Origin: Imperialibacter sp040222385
GTDB taxonomy: Bacteria > Bacteroidota > Bacteroidia > Cytophagales > Cyclobacteriaceae
NCBI RefSeq assembly: GCF_040222385.1
Contig: NZ_JAVKDF010000057.1
Span: forward strand, 100,615-164,614
DNA length: 64,000 bases
Direction: 5' to 3'
This document shows, one piece after another, positions 1-9,102 of this stretch. A model generated the notes under the pieces. It was not told the DNA's origin. It ran no database searches and worked only from the letters and a program-made list of their open reading frames with translations. The stretch's first letter is position 1, and every line of letters starts with the position of its first letter. Position numbers and translations under genes: made by a program.

Positions 1-47
1 TACCTTAATTTTTTAATGTGTCAAAGGAACATAATGAATGCTTTAAC

Positions 48-82
48 TAAAAAGCCTCAGTCCGGCTGGACTGAGGCTTTTA
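48..82 (-). terminator. Rho-independent terminator of the sugar dehydrogenase gene
   Basis: A 12-bp perfect stem (52-63 with 68-79) around a 4-nt loop GGCT is followed, on the minus strand, by a run of T. It lies 22 bp beyond the stop codon of the large lipoprotein gene, so it should end that transcript. Confidence 0.85.
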
Positions 83-103
83 AAAAGAAGCTTGCCGAAG
101 GAC

Positions 104-2941
104 TTACATTCCTGCGTTCAAAGGCTCAGCCTCTTCATTCAGAAACAGAATTTCCGAGATCTGAACCAATACCTGATCAGACGTTGCTTTGTCGCTTTTG
201 AAGACAAAATAAACGTCATGTTTGCCTTCTGTTGGCTGAATTTTTGCCTGTGCCTGCGAGTTTCTCTTTCTTCTCCAGGTCACCATGTCTTCCCCTTCCG
301 CAGGTCTGCCAAACCCAACATTTTTCTGACTTACGGTGTTAGTAGTACCTAACAACGCACCGGTTGGCGAGTCAAGATGCACTTCTACATAACCTCCGGC
401 TGCACTTACCCTTGGAGAAGCCACTACAAACAGATCAATCTGCTTGATGCCGGTGAGATCGATGCCTTTGTAGCCTATGTAAGAACCGCTACCCACCATG
501 TTGAACGTAGTACCTGGCGTGGTCAGCAAATTCACCCCTTTTCTGATTTCTGCCAGCTGAGGATCCAATGAAGGGTTTCTGAGTGCTACAAAGTCATCAC
601 CTGAAAGTGGCCCTACCGTGCCTGCGCCTTTGTCGGCATAGGAAGCTCTCAGCAAGTATCCGCCCTGTCCATCTTCACCTTCCGGCACGCTGGGGGTAAC
701 GGTGCCTGCCAGCGGAAGCGATTCCACCGTTGGCTTGGTCTCTAACATATTCAGAATAAACATCACCATTCTTTTGGCATCAGCCTGGCTCAGCTGTGGG
801 TGAGCACTCATGGCATGTTCGCCCCACACCCCACTGCCGCCGTTGATCACCTTGCCTACCAACATATTGATATTGGCATCGGTTTTAGGATATTTGGCGG
901 CCACGGCATTGTAAGCAGGGCCAATAGAAGCTTGCTCGTACTGGTGGCACGACTTACAATCGCTGGTTTCAATCAGGTTCTTGCCAATGTTCAAGGCGGC
1001 CATCGACTCAGCGCCACGCTGCTTTGAGGCCATTTCTATCGGGTCGTAACCAGAAGGGACGTAGTCAAATGTAATGGCGACTTCATTGGGCTTGATGGTG
1101 CCGTCGGCACTGCTCCCATCTTCTTTGTCGGTAACTGTGACGGCATAAGCGAGTGACTTCTCGCCGAAATAGAAGCTCTTGTTGGCTGCTTGGAGGTCGA
1201 TGGATACTGCTGGCGGCTCATTGCCTGCCACTACTTCCATCGAACCCCTGTTCTTCTCCCCTTTAGTGTCCGTTACAGTCAGGCTCACCTGATAAGTCCC
1301 TGCTTGCTCAAAATCGAATGAAGGATTGGCGTCGGTCAGCGTTTGATTGACACCGCCATCTGATACTACCTTCCACTCATAGGTCAATTTTCCCTGATCG
1401 TAATCGTCGTAATCGGTTGTGCCTTCAGATGACAGCTGAGCTGTAAAAGGTACAGCGCCTGCAGTTTTATCAATTGAGGCGGCCACAATTGGCTTTCTGT
1501 TGCCCGCATTGTATTCGATTTTAACGATTCTTGAGTTGGAATTGCCCCTAAACCAGGCACTGCCATACTCCAATACATAAAGGTCGCCGCTAGGGCCGAA
1601 GTCCATATCGATGGCACTGACAAAGCTCTCGTTGGGCAGGAAGCGCTCCATGGATTGGTAGTTGCCATTTTCATCCATGGTTACTGACATGATCCAGCCA
1701 CGCATAAATTCTACGATCAGCCATTTTCCTTCGAAGTAAGAAGGGAAAGGCCTTGGTGCACCGGCAAAGTCAGCTTTGCGGAAAACAGGGCCACCAGTAG
1801 CACTACGCCCTGCTGTTCCCACCAAAGGGAATGTCTCCGACGGGCCGTATGGGTAGTAGATGAAAGCCGGCACCACCGGCGTAGGCAGTTCTTTCAATCC
1901 CGTATTGTTTACCGACTCGTTGACAGGATGGTTCACATCAAAAGGCTCTCCGTAAGTGTCAGTCGCCAAATCATGGCGATTGTAAGCCCTATTGTTAGCA
2001 ATAAAATACGGCCAGCCAAAAAAGCCCGGGCCTTTGGCCTGGTTGAACTCATCGTAGCCTTTTGGCCCCCAAACGGAGTCCACAGAGGCATCCGGCCCAA
2101 CTTCTCCCCAGTAAAGGTAGCCTGTTTTGCTGTCCAAAGTCGGTCTCCACGGGTTTCTGTGGCCCATGGTGTATATCTCCGGCCTGGTTTTTTCTGTACC
2201 CGGAGGAAACAGGTTGCCTTCAGGAATTGTATAACTTCCGTCGGCTTCGGGATGAATGCGAAGGATTTTGCCTCTAAGGTCGTTGGTGTTTCCCGGTGCA
2301 CGCTGATCATCTGAGCTTTCCATGCCGGGGCGTTCGTCAAGATTGGAAGACCCCGTTCTTGGGTTCACCGTGTTGTTTCCGACGGTCAGAAAGAGGTTCC
2401 CCTCCTTGTCGAAAACCATCCCACCGCCGGTGTGGCAGCATTCCTCTCTTTGGGTAGGCACTTCAAGCACCACCTTTTTGGTTGATGCGTAAAGCGAGTC
2501 GCCTCTCAGTTCCCAGCGGGCCAGCACGTGTTTCGGCGTGTCGGGATCGGCATAATACATGTAAATCCAGGAATTTTCTTTGTAGTTGGGGTGAGCTATT
2601 ACGCCCATCAGGCCTTCCTCAGCCTCCCTAACTCTTCCTTCCTTGTTGGTGTATTTTGTGTTCACCGGAAGGGTTGCCACCAGGGTTACTTCACCGGTGT
2701 TTTCATCCAATATTTTCACACCCCCTTTTCTTTCCACAAACAGCACACGGCTGTTGGGAAGGAAGGTCATTTCCATTGGTTCATCCATCCCTTCCGTCAG
2801 CACCACTTTGGTAAAGCGGTTGTCTTCAGGTGGTTCGTTGGTGTTTTGGGTTTCTGTTTGCTTGCACGATTGCACAAGCACCAGGATTGCAGCCACCCAG
2901 GCCAAAGCTGACCGGCTTGTTGTTTTTAAAGTAAGCGCCAT
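104..2941 (-). CDS. Lipoprotein glucose/sorbosone dehydrogenase-like protein with PKD, cytochrome c and CBM6-like domains
   Basis: This is a 945-residue exported protein. I start it at the ATG at 2941 because the next residues form a lipoprotein signal ending in VLVQSC (Cys26); the longer frame adds 18 residues without signal features. Domains in order: a GSDH-type six-bladed propeller (about 50-470) with HTGGGMVFD and GHRNPWRP motifs, a PKD domain (about 480-570), a linker domain, a single-haem cytochrome c with CKSCH at about 662-666, and a C-terminal CBM6-like beta-sandwich. The family oxidises sugars or sugar-like substrates with PQQ; electrons would pass to the fused haem. It acts outside the inner membrane. 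It is monocistronic with its own terminator. The substrate cannot be read from the sequence. Confidence 0.88.
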   Translation of the reverse strand: MALTLKTTSRSALAWVAAILVLVQSCKQTETQNTNEPPEDNRFTKVVLTEGMDEPMEMTFLPNSRVLFVERKGGVKILDENTGEVTLVATLPVNTKYTNKEGRVREAEEGLMGVIAHPNYKENSWIYMYYADPDTPKHVLARWELRGDSLYASTKKVVLEVPTQREECCHTGGGMVFDKEGNLFLTVGNNTVNPRTGSSNLDERPGMESSDDQRAPGNTNDLRGKILRIHPEADGSYTIPEGNLFPPGTEKTRPEIYTMGHRNPWRPTLDSKTGYLYWGEVGPDASVDSVWGPKGYDEFNQAKGPGFFGWPYFIANNRAYNRHDLATDTYGEPFDVNHPVNESVNNTGLKELPTPVVPAFIYYPYGPSETFPLVGTAGRSATGGPVFRKADFAGAPRPFPSYFEGKWLIVEFMRGWIMSVTMDENGNYQSMERFLPNESFVSAIDMDFGPSGDLYVLEYGSAWFRGNSNSRIVKIEYNAGNRKPIVAASIDKTAGAVPFTAQLSSEGTTDYDDYDQGKLTYEWKVVSDGGVNQTLTDANPSFDFEQAGTYQVSLTVTDTKGEKNRGSMEVVAGNEPPAVSIDLQAANKSFYFGEKSLAYAVTVTDKEDGSSADGTIKPNEVAITFDYVPSGYDPIEMASKQRGAESMAALNIGKNLIETSDCKSCHQYEQASIGPAYNAVAAKYPKTDANINMLVGKVINGGSGVWGEHAMSAHPQLSQADAKRMVMFILNMLETKPTVESLPLAGTVTPSVPEGEDGQGGYLLRASYADKGAGTVGPLSGDDFVALRNPSLDPQLAEIRKGVNLLTTPGTTFNMVGSGSYIGYKGIDLTGIKQIDLFVVASPRVSAAGGYVEVHLDSPTGALLGTTNTVSQKNVGFGRPAEGEDMVTWRRKRNSQAQAKIQPTEGKHDVYFVFKSDKATSDQVLVQISEILFLNEEAEPLNAGM

Positions 2942-3334
2942 GTAAACGAGGTATATTGTTTTATTTATTGTCAGTTCCGCCGACTGTATAAACACTGATG
3001 CGACAGTTGCCTATCATGATCCGGCAGAACTTTATGATGGAAAGGTCATGAAAAGAGAAATGAAAGTCTAAGAAGAATAGAAAATCCGGTAGAATATCAG
3101 GATAAACTATCGGATTTTGACGTCGACTTAGTTTTGGTAAAAGTAATTCTTTGTGTCAAAACGTCACAATAGACGCCGTCACTCTTCCTGATGATGACAA
3201 CTTTTTACAACGGTTCGTGTAAAAATTAGTCAAAACCACCATTTCAAATCCGATCTTTATGATAATTGCGCAGTGTGCACCAGGCGTTGGGCCACCACGA
3301 CGACGCAACCCCAAACTACTTAAACGATTTCCCC
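2942..3334. other. Divergent intergenic region without a recognised gene
   Basis: About 390 bases lie between two divergently transcribed genes. I see no coding frame with family resemblance and no RNA gene. It must hold both promoters, but neither shows a complete TTTG-N19-21-TAnnTTTG pair; a lone TAGTTTTG on the plus strand near 3130 is the nearest match. Confidence 0.4.
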
Positions 3335-4204
3335 ATGGTGAAGCTTTTATTTACCACGAGTATCGCAATTACTAGTCTCATCAGTTACTTGTTTGCGCCT
3401 GTTGAAACGAAGACAGAGAAGCCAATTACGTTGTGCTATACCGCTTCATCGGACGATAGCATGGCTTCTTTTGCCACCGATCCGGCTTTCGTTGCCTTGC
3501 ACCCTGCTCCACTCTCCCTTCAATACGACGCCATGGGAGAGAAAGTGACTTTCAAAGCACCTGATGGCACAGACGCAACGGGCTACCTTGTGAAAGCAAA
3601 GAAGAAGTCTGACAAATGGCTTTTTGTTTATCAGGAGTGGTGGGGCCTGAACGACTACATCCGCAGACAATCGGATACGTTTTACAACGACCTGAACGGA
3701 GACGTGAATGTGCTTGCGCTTGATCTTTATGACGGCAAGGTGACCGATGTGCCCGCCGAAGCAGGCAAGCTGGTGCAAGGCGCTCAGGAAGCTCGCCTGG
3801 AAGCCATCATCAAAGGTGGCCTGGCCTATGTGGGGCCCAAAGCTAAAATTGCCAATGTCGGCTGGTGCTTTGGTGGCGGCTGGTCGCTCCGGTCAGGACT
3901 GCTTGGAGGCAAGCAAACCGTTGGCACCGTTATGTACTATGGAATGCCTGTGAGGGATGTGGAAAAGCTGAAGCAGCTCAGCGGAGACGTGCTCGGCGTA
4001 TTTGCCACCGAGGAGAGAATTTCTAAAGAAGTGGTTGAAGAGTTTGCCGCCAATATGAAGGCTGCCAACAAAACCCTGATGTATAAAATATACCCGGGCG
4101 TTCATGGTTTTGCCAACCCGAGCAATCCGAAGTACGACGAAGAATCGTCGAAACAGGCCTACGAAAAAGCCATTAGTTACCTGAAAGAAAGATTCAAAAT
4201 ATAA
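3335..4204 (+). CDS. Exported dienelactone hydrolase family protein, acid residue replaced by Glu
   Basis: An alpha/beta hydrolase of 289 residues. The start at 3335 (MVKLLF) places a hydrophobic signal segment at the N-terminus; an in-frame start at 3266 would add an unlikely polar leader. The dienelactone hydrolase nucleophile is visible as GWCFGGG (Cys178) and the histidine as GVHGFANP (His257). The acid of the triad, normally Asp in a G-x-x-D context, aligns with Glu227 in ATEERI. It is followed by an outer-membrane receptor and a second member of the same family, all on the plus strand. The family cleaves cyclic esters or lactones; the real substrate is unknown. Confident for family, not for substrate. 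Confidence 0.85.
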   Translation: MVKLLFTTSIAITSLISYLFAPVETKTEKPITLCYTASSDDSMASFATDPAFVALHPAPLSLQYDAMGEKVTFKAPDGTDATGYLVKAKKKSDKWLFVYQEWWGLNDYIRRQSDTFYNDLNGDVNVLALDLYDGKVTDVPAEAGKLVQGAQEARLEAIIKGGLAYVGPKAKIANVGWCFGGGWSLRSGLLGGKQTVGTVMYYGMPVRDVEKLKQLSGDVLGVFATEERISKEVVEEFAANMKAANKTLMYKIYPGVHGFANPSNPKYDEESSKQAYEKAISYLKERFKI

Positions 4205-4212
4205 TCATCGTT

Positions 4213-4243
4213 GCCGGGCCGGAGCTTTGATCTCTGGCCTGGA
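4213..4243 (+). terminator. Hairpin after the first DLH gene, weak terminator
   Basis: An 11-bp stem with two G-U pairs (4214-4224 with 4232-4242) and a 7-nt loop lies 9 bases after the stop codon. The following sequence is only moderately T-rich, so it may be an attenuator or a processing hairpin. Confidence 0.5.
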
Positions 4244-4318
4244 CTTTACTCGTTCTTTTGGTAGAAAATTACCGTCTAACAATCATTACTACACACCGCC
4301 GACTACCATTTTCAGCTC

Positions 4319-6751
4319 ATGAATTATAATTCTTCTGCATTTTACTATCGCCCAATTTTTAGTCTGTTTTTTCTGCTAGCTCTTTCAACAAGTACACTTT
4401 TTGCCCAGGGTGGAAAGAAAGTGAATATCAAGGGAAAGGTAGTCGACAGCCAATCGGGGGAAGCGATGAGTTTTGCTTCCATCCGCCTCTTTGGGCCGGA
4501 CGATCAGTTTGTTGGGGGAAATGTAACTGACGACAAAGGGAATTTTGTTGTCGAGGTGCCGTCGGGTAGCTACTACGCTCTTGTGGAGTTCATGGGGTAC
4601 GAAGCGCATCGCACCGGGAGTTTCCAGGCATCATCTAATACCGACATCGGCACCGTGCAGCTCAGTGCTTCGTCCAGCACCCTGGAAGAAGTGGAAGTAA
4701 GGGCTGAGAAAAGTACCATGGAGCTTTCGCTCGATAAAAAGATCTTTAACGTGGGGCAAGACCTGGCCAATGCCGGAGGAACGGCTTCTGACCTGCTGAC
4801 CAATATCCCCTCTATTGCCGTCGACCCTGAGGGCAACGTAAAGCTGCGGGGCAGCGACAATGTGATGATATTGATTGATGGCAAACCTTCCGGACTGGTG
4901 AGCCTCAAAGGTGCCAGCGGTTTGCAGCAGATGCAGGCCAGCATGGTCGACAAAGTGGAGATCATTACCAACCCTTCGGCCAGGTACCAGGCAGAGGGCA
5001 TGGCTGGCATTATCAACATCGTGCTAAAGAAAGATCGCAACCAGGGTTTCAACGGCTCCTTTCAGGGAATCACGGGCTATCCTTACAACTTTGGAGGTGC
5101 TGCCAACCTGAACTATCGCCACAAAAAAATCAATTGGTTTGTTAACTACGGCATTGCCTGGCGCAAGCAGCCCAATGTGGCCTCTCTCTATCAGGAGGTC
5201 TATTCAGGCGACACCACCTTCATTTCAAGACAGGACAGAGATGGCCACCTGAAGGGATTCAATAATAATATTCAGGGTGGGCTCGACTTTTTCTTTAGTG
5301 AAAAAAGCATCCTTACGGCGTCGTATCTGTTTACACGTAGCGATGGCAATCGAATAACTGACCTCACCTACAGGGATTATCTCAATGACGAAAACAATTA
5401 CCTTGGCTACACGGCTCGCCGGCAAAATGAAAACGAAGCGGAACCCAACTCAGAGACTACGCTCACCTGGGAAAAATCTTTCGAGGAAAAAGGTCACAAG
5501 CTACTCACTACCCTAAAGTACATCGACTACTGGGAAAGATCGGATCAAATTTTTACGCAGCGATCTTACGACGAGAATAACGTCGCCATAGATGGCTCAA
5601 ACCAGAAACAACATGCGTTGAACGATGAGTTTGAAAAGCAATACCTGCTTCAGCTTGACTATACCAAGCCTATTGGCAAGGAAGGTAAGTTCGAAACGGG
5701 GCTTAGGAGCAGCCTCCGGAACATGGAAAACAATTATGTGGTGACCAACGTGGACGAGGCTGGTGTCGAAACTGTGGATCCTGATCTGAAAAACATCTTT
5801 TTGTACGATGAGAATATCCAGGCAGCCTACGCCATTCTCGGTAACAAGAGCAATAAGTTCACCTACCAGGCCGGGCTTAGGGTAGAGTATACTGATGTGA
5901 GAACGAGGCTGGTGGAAACTAACGAACAAAACCCAAGAGACTACCTCAACTTCTTCCCTAGTGCTCACCTTACTTATACAGTTGCCAACCAAAACTCGTT
6001 TCAGTTGAGCTATAGCCGCCGGATCAGGCGACCTTTTTATAATGACCTGAGCCCTTTTGTGACCCTGGCCGATGGCAGGAACTTCTTTAGTGGCAACCCC
6101 GATCTGGATCCTGAATATACCGATGCCTACGAGATAGGGCACCTGAAGTATTTTGAAAAAGGCTCCTTAACGTCTTCGTTTTACTATAGAGACTCCAAAG
6201 AGACGATAGACCGCATCAGGGTGGTGGACGATCAGGGGAATGCCCGGACGCTGCCCCAAAACCTCATCGGCCAAAAGTCGTTCGGCCTTGAGTTTACCAG
6301 CGACTACAACCCGTACGACTGGTGGAAGCTGGATCTCAACTTCAACTTCTTTCACGCTGAAATTGACGGCACCAACATCATTGATACCTACAAACCCACC
6401 ACCTACAGTTGGTTTGCCCGCCAAACCTCCCGTTTCACCTTGCCTGGCAACCTCGACATACAGCTAAGAGGCAACTTTGAAGCACCACAAAAAACAACAC
6501 AAGGCACTCGCAAAGCCCTGGCGTATATCGACCTGTCGTTCGCCAAGGAAGTGCTGAAAGGCAACGGCACGCTGAACCTCAATATCATGGACGTGTTCAA
6601 CAGCCGGGTAAGTCGTTACACTACCGAGGGCCCCAACTTCTTCACCGAGGGAAGCAGCCAGTTCCGGAGAAGGCAGGTGAACCTGACCCTGAACTACCGC
6701 ATCAGGCAGTCGAAGTCGGCCAGGAGGAAATACGTGATTGATGAGGGGTGA
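4319..6751 (+). CDS. Outer-membrane beta-barrel receptor with carboxypeptidase-regulatory-like domain
   Basis: The 810-residue protein has a signal peptide (ending near LFAQG), a CarboxypepD_reg-like beta-sandwich (about 33-115), a plug-like domain (about 125-235, with the LRGSDNVMILIDGKPSG stretch) and a long C-terminal barrel of the OMP_b-brl_3 type. Such proteins sit in the outer membrane of Bacteroidota and take up or bind ligands, often with TonB. No SusD partner is present, so a classical polysaccharide system is unlikely. The barrel does not end at the usual terminal aromatic residue: a basic tail of about 15 residues (RQSKSARRK...) follows the last strand. It is flanked by two dienelactone-hydrolase-like genes on the same strand. 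Confidence 0.88.
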   Translation: MNYNSSAFYYRPIFSLFFLLALSTSTLFAQGGKKVNIKGKVVDSQSGEAMSFASIRLFGPDDQFVGGNVTDDKGNFVVEVPSGSYYALVEFMGYEAHRTGSFQASSNTDIGTVQLSASSSTLEEVEVRAEKSTMELSLDKKIFNVGQDLANAGGTASDLLTNIPSIAVDPEGNVKLRGSDNVMILIDGKPSGLVSLKGASGLQQMQASMVDKVEIITNPSARYQAEGMAGIINIVLKKDRNQGFNGSFQGITGYPYNFGGAANLNYRHKKINWFVNYGIAWRKQPNVASLYQEVYSGDTTFISRQDRDGHLKGFNNNIQGGLDFFFSEKSILTASYLFTRSDGNRITDLTYRDYLNDENNYLGYTARRQNENEAEPNSETTLTWEKSFEEKGHKLLTTLKYIDYWERSDQIFTQRSYDENNVAIDGSNQKQHALNDEFEKQYLLQLDYTKPIGKEGKFETGLRSSLRNMENNYVVTNVDEAGVETVDPDLKNIFLYDENIQAAYAILGNKSNKFTYQAGLRVEYTDVRTRLVETNEQNPRDYLNFFPSAHLTYTVANQNSFQLSYSRRIRRPFYNDLSPFVTLADGRNFFSGNPDLDPEYTDAYEIGHLKYFEKGSLTSSFYYRDSKETIDRIRVVDDQGNARTLPQNLIGQKSFGLEFTSDYNPYDWWKLDLNFNFFHAEIDGTNIIDTYKPTTYSWFARQTSRFTLPGNLDIQLRGNFEAPQKTTQGTRKALAYIDLSFAKEVLKGNGTLNLNIMDVFNSRVSRYTTEGPNFFTEGSSQFRRRQVNLTLNYRIRQSKSARRKYVIDEG

Positions 6752-6965
6752 TGCAGTAGTAGCAGGTAAGTAGTAATCGGTAGTTGGTTGGCTTACCCTT
6801 CTCGGTCATAGCGTTTGCATATATTTAAATTACAGAAGACCATGGGCACCAGATTTGGCGCACAAAGGCGATAGCACTGTTCTGGTGGGTGTCTTCACTC
6901 GCCAGCTTCTATGATCAAAGCCCAATAAACCTTATATTGTCTACCATTCACCTACAACTACAAAC

Positions 6966-7853
6966 ATGAACGAAATAAAAAAGGAAGACATCAAGCAGGA
7001 AGTATTTGACTTGTACGACTACTATGTGCACAACAAGATCGACCGCAGGGAATTTGTCGAGAAAATATCCTTCTATGCAGTGGGCGGCCTAACGGTGCCT
7101 GCCATGCTCAACTTTTTGATGCCCAAGTACCAGCAAACCCTACAGGTGCCTGTCGATGACCCAAGGTTGAAGACAGAAACCGTGGGCTACGATTCCCCCA
7201 AAGGAGCCGGTAAAATGCAGGGGCAGCTTTCGAGGCCTGTAAAGGCTAAAGGCAAACTTCCTGGCATTGTAGTAGTACACGAAAACAGGGGGCTCAATCC
7301 TCACATTGCGGATGTAGGCCGCAGGGCGGCACTGGAAGGCTTTGTCTCTATTTCTCCTGATGCGCTCTTTCCTTTGGGTGGCTACCCAGGCAACGATGAC
7401 GATGGCAGAGAACTTCAGCGCAAAAGAGATCGTGACGAAATGCTGGAAGACTTTGTCGGTGCCTATGATTACCTGAAAAGTCACCCTGAGTGCAATGGCA
7501 AAATCGGCGTGGTGGGCTTTTGCTTCGGTGGCTGGATTTCTAACATGATGGCCGTGAAGATTCCGACACTAAATGCTTCTGTGCCTTTCTACGGCGGACA
7601 ACCAACTGCGGAAGAAACAGCGCAGATCAAAGCGTCTATGCTTATACAATATGCAGGTTTAGATACCCGAGTGAATGAAGGCTGGCCTGCTTACGAAACA
7701 GCCTTGAAAGCCAACAAAGTGGACTACCAGGTATACATATACCCTGATGTGAACCACGGCTTCCACAACGACTCAACACCGAGGTATGACAAGGAGGCCG
7801 CTGTGCTGGCCTGGGGACGGACGGTGGAGTTTTTTAAGAAGAAGTTGGGGTGA
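6966..7853 (+). CDS. Dienelactone hydrolase family protein with N-terminal membrane segment
   Basis: This 295-residue protein begins with an acidic/basic stretch, an RREF motif and a hydrophobic segment (about 35-52), which resembles a membrane anchor or a non-canonical Tat leader. The hydrolase domain follows with a complete triad: Cys186 in VGFCFGGW, Asp233 in AGLDTR and His264 in DVNHGFH. It is a paralogue of the protein at 3335, which has Glu in place of the Asp. It is preceded by a 214-base spacer, so it may have its own promoter. The predicted activity is hydrolysis of lactone or ester substrates at the outer face of the inner membrane. Confidence 0.87.
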   Translation: MNEIKKEDIKQEVFDLYDYYVHNKIDRREFVEKISFYAVGGLTVPAMLNFLMPKYQQTLQVPVDDPRLKTETVGYDSPKGAGKMQGQLSRPVKAKGKLPGIVVVHENRGLNPHIADVGRRAALEGFVSISPDALFPLGGYPGNDDDGRELQRKRDRDEMLEDFVGAYDYLKSHPECNGKIGVVGFCFGGWISNMMAVKIPTLNASVPFYGGQPTAEETAQIKASMLIQYAGLDTRVNEGWPAYETALKANKVDYQVYIYPDVNHGFHNDSTPRYDKEAAVLAWGRTVEFFKKKLG

Positions 7854-7911
7854 GAGAAGACGGAAGGCCGCAGACACAAGTTAGAAGAAATGGCTGCGTC
7901 AGACTAAGGCG

Positions 7912-8346
7912 CTACTGGGCTGGCAGCATATTCCTAATTGCTGAAATCCGCCATTTGCCTTTTTGCTTCACTACCACAAATGTGCTCCACATTTTCCGCT
8001 CTGAACCATCAGGGTTCTTTATCTCGTAACGACAATCGGCAATAGCACTTTCTGAGCCCAGGTATCGGATTTTGTCAATGGTAAGCGTGCGGGAGCCGGG
8101 ATTACTGGTCGAGCTGCGCATCATGCCATCAATGGCCACCCGAATGCCCATTCGCCATTCGCCGTTAGACACCAGCTGATCAATATCCTTGGTAAGGATG
8201 TTCTTCAGCAGCACAGTGTCTTTGGTTTCCCTCGCCTCGGAGTATTGATCAATGAGCCTGGTGATTGCCTTGTCATTTTCAGTAGCCTGCCCAGAGGCAA
8301 ACTGAAATAGGAACACGCATAGAACGGCTAACAAAGGAGCTTTCAT
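7912..8346 (-). CDS. Exported NTF2-like (DUF4440/SnoaL-type) protein
   Basis: A 144-residue protein with a clear signal peptide (MKAPLLAVLCVFLFQFASG) and a small cone-shaped NTF2-like domain: an N-terminal helix with DKAITRLIDQYSEAR, then a run of beta-strands ending in KGKWRISAIRNM. Members of this superfamily are ligand-binding or enzymatic; no catalytic residues stand out. It lies convergent to the second DLH gene. A decayed fragment related to its last 40 or so codons is found at 11572-11664, on the other side of the DinB and FtsX genes, so this gene was probably duplicated once. Confidence 0.75.
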   Translation of the reverse strand: MKAPLLAVLCVFLFQFASGQATENDKAITRLIDQYSEARETKDTVLLKNILTKDIDQLVSNGEWRMGIRVAIDGMMRSSTSNPGSRTLTIDKIRYLGSESAIADCRYEIKNPDGSERKMWSTFVVVKQKGKWRISAIRNMLPAQ

Positions 8347-8446
8347 TGTCTTCTATTTGGTAAGTAAAGTCAATTTAAGCATTTAACTGTAAAACCATTC
8401 CCTCGGCAAGAACTACCGGCGCAAGGCCCGGCGGTGAAGACGAGCA

Positions 8447-8971
8447 CTACGATTGCATAACCCTCAGGTATTCCACCCACGGCCCCACTTCGGCTTTGTA
8501 TTGTTTGGCCATTACTCGCACAATCTGGCCAATATGATTCAAATCGTGAGCGACCCAGGTCGCCAGCAGCTGTGCCAGCGTTACCTCACCAAAAGCCGGA
8601 TGGATGCCTGTTTTAGCAAGGTCATCGTCGCTAATCCCCATCGCACGAAGCCGCTCGATATTGCTCCTACGTAGCGTGCTGAACTCCTGCAAACGCTGCC
8701 GCAGCGTCTTCTTCCCGCTTTCTCCCATTTGAGCGAAGCGGTCAAATGGTTGGAAATGCTTATCCGCCCCTGGCGAGTGAATAATTTCAGCCCTGGGAAT
8801 CCAGTCCGTTTTCTCCCCGTGAATCAGGTGCCCAACTACATCGTAGGCACTCCAACTCTCCCCTCCTTCATTGGTGGAGATCCAGTCGGCTGAGAGGCCA
8901 TCCAACAAAGTATTGAGCACCCCTGGTGTGCGTTCCAGCACTTCAATCGCTTTTTCCAGATCAAATTTCAT
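8447..8971 (-). CDS. DinB family protein
   Basis: A 174-residue four-helix-bundle protein. I prefer the start at 8971 (MKFDLEKAIEVLERTP) because DinB proteins begin with this helix; the longer frame to 9016 adds 15 atypical residues. The metal-binding histidines expected for the family are visible in VVGHLIHGE and in AHDLNHIGQI. Related proteins include metal-dependent thiol S-transferases using bacillithiol or mycothiol, which is consistent with a bacillithiol gene (bshB1) elsewhere in the window, but the reaction here is not known. Confidence 0.85.
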   Translation of the reverse strand: MKFDLEKAIEVLERTPGVLNTLLDGLSADWISTNEGGESWSAYDVVGHLIHGEKTDWIPRAEIIHSPGADKHFQPFDRFAQMGESGKKTLRQRLQEFSTLRRSNIERLRAMGISDDDLAKTGIHPAFGEVTLAQLLATWVAHDLNHIGQIVRVMAKQYKAEVGPWVEYLRVMQS

Positions 8972-9102
8972 GTTCCGAATGTGTTTTGTCAAATGTGCAG
9001 GCGAGGTTCCTTTCAATCAATACGTCGCTATCATTTATCTCAAATTTCAGGAATTTTAACCTATATTGAGCAAAGGCCCCTGCCAATATTTACCTCTCAC
9101 CA

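Noticed and set aside
2528..2945. Long plus-strand frames inside the sugar dehydrogenase gene
   Set aside because: Antisense shadows of a well-supported gene with no domain resemblance.
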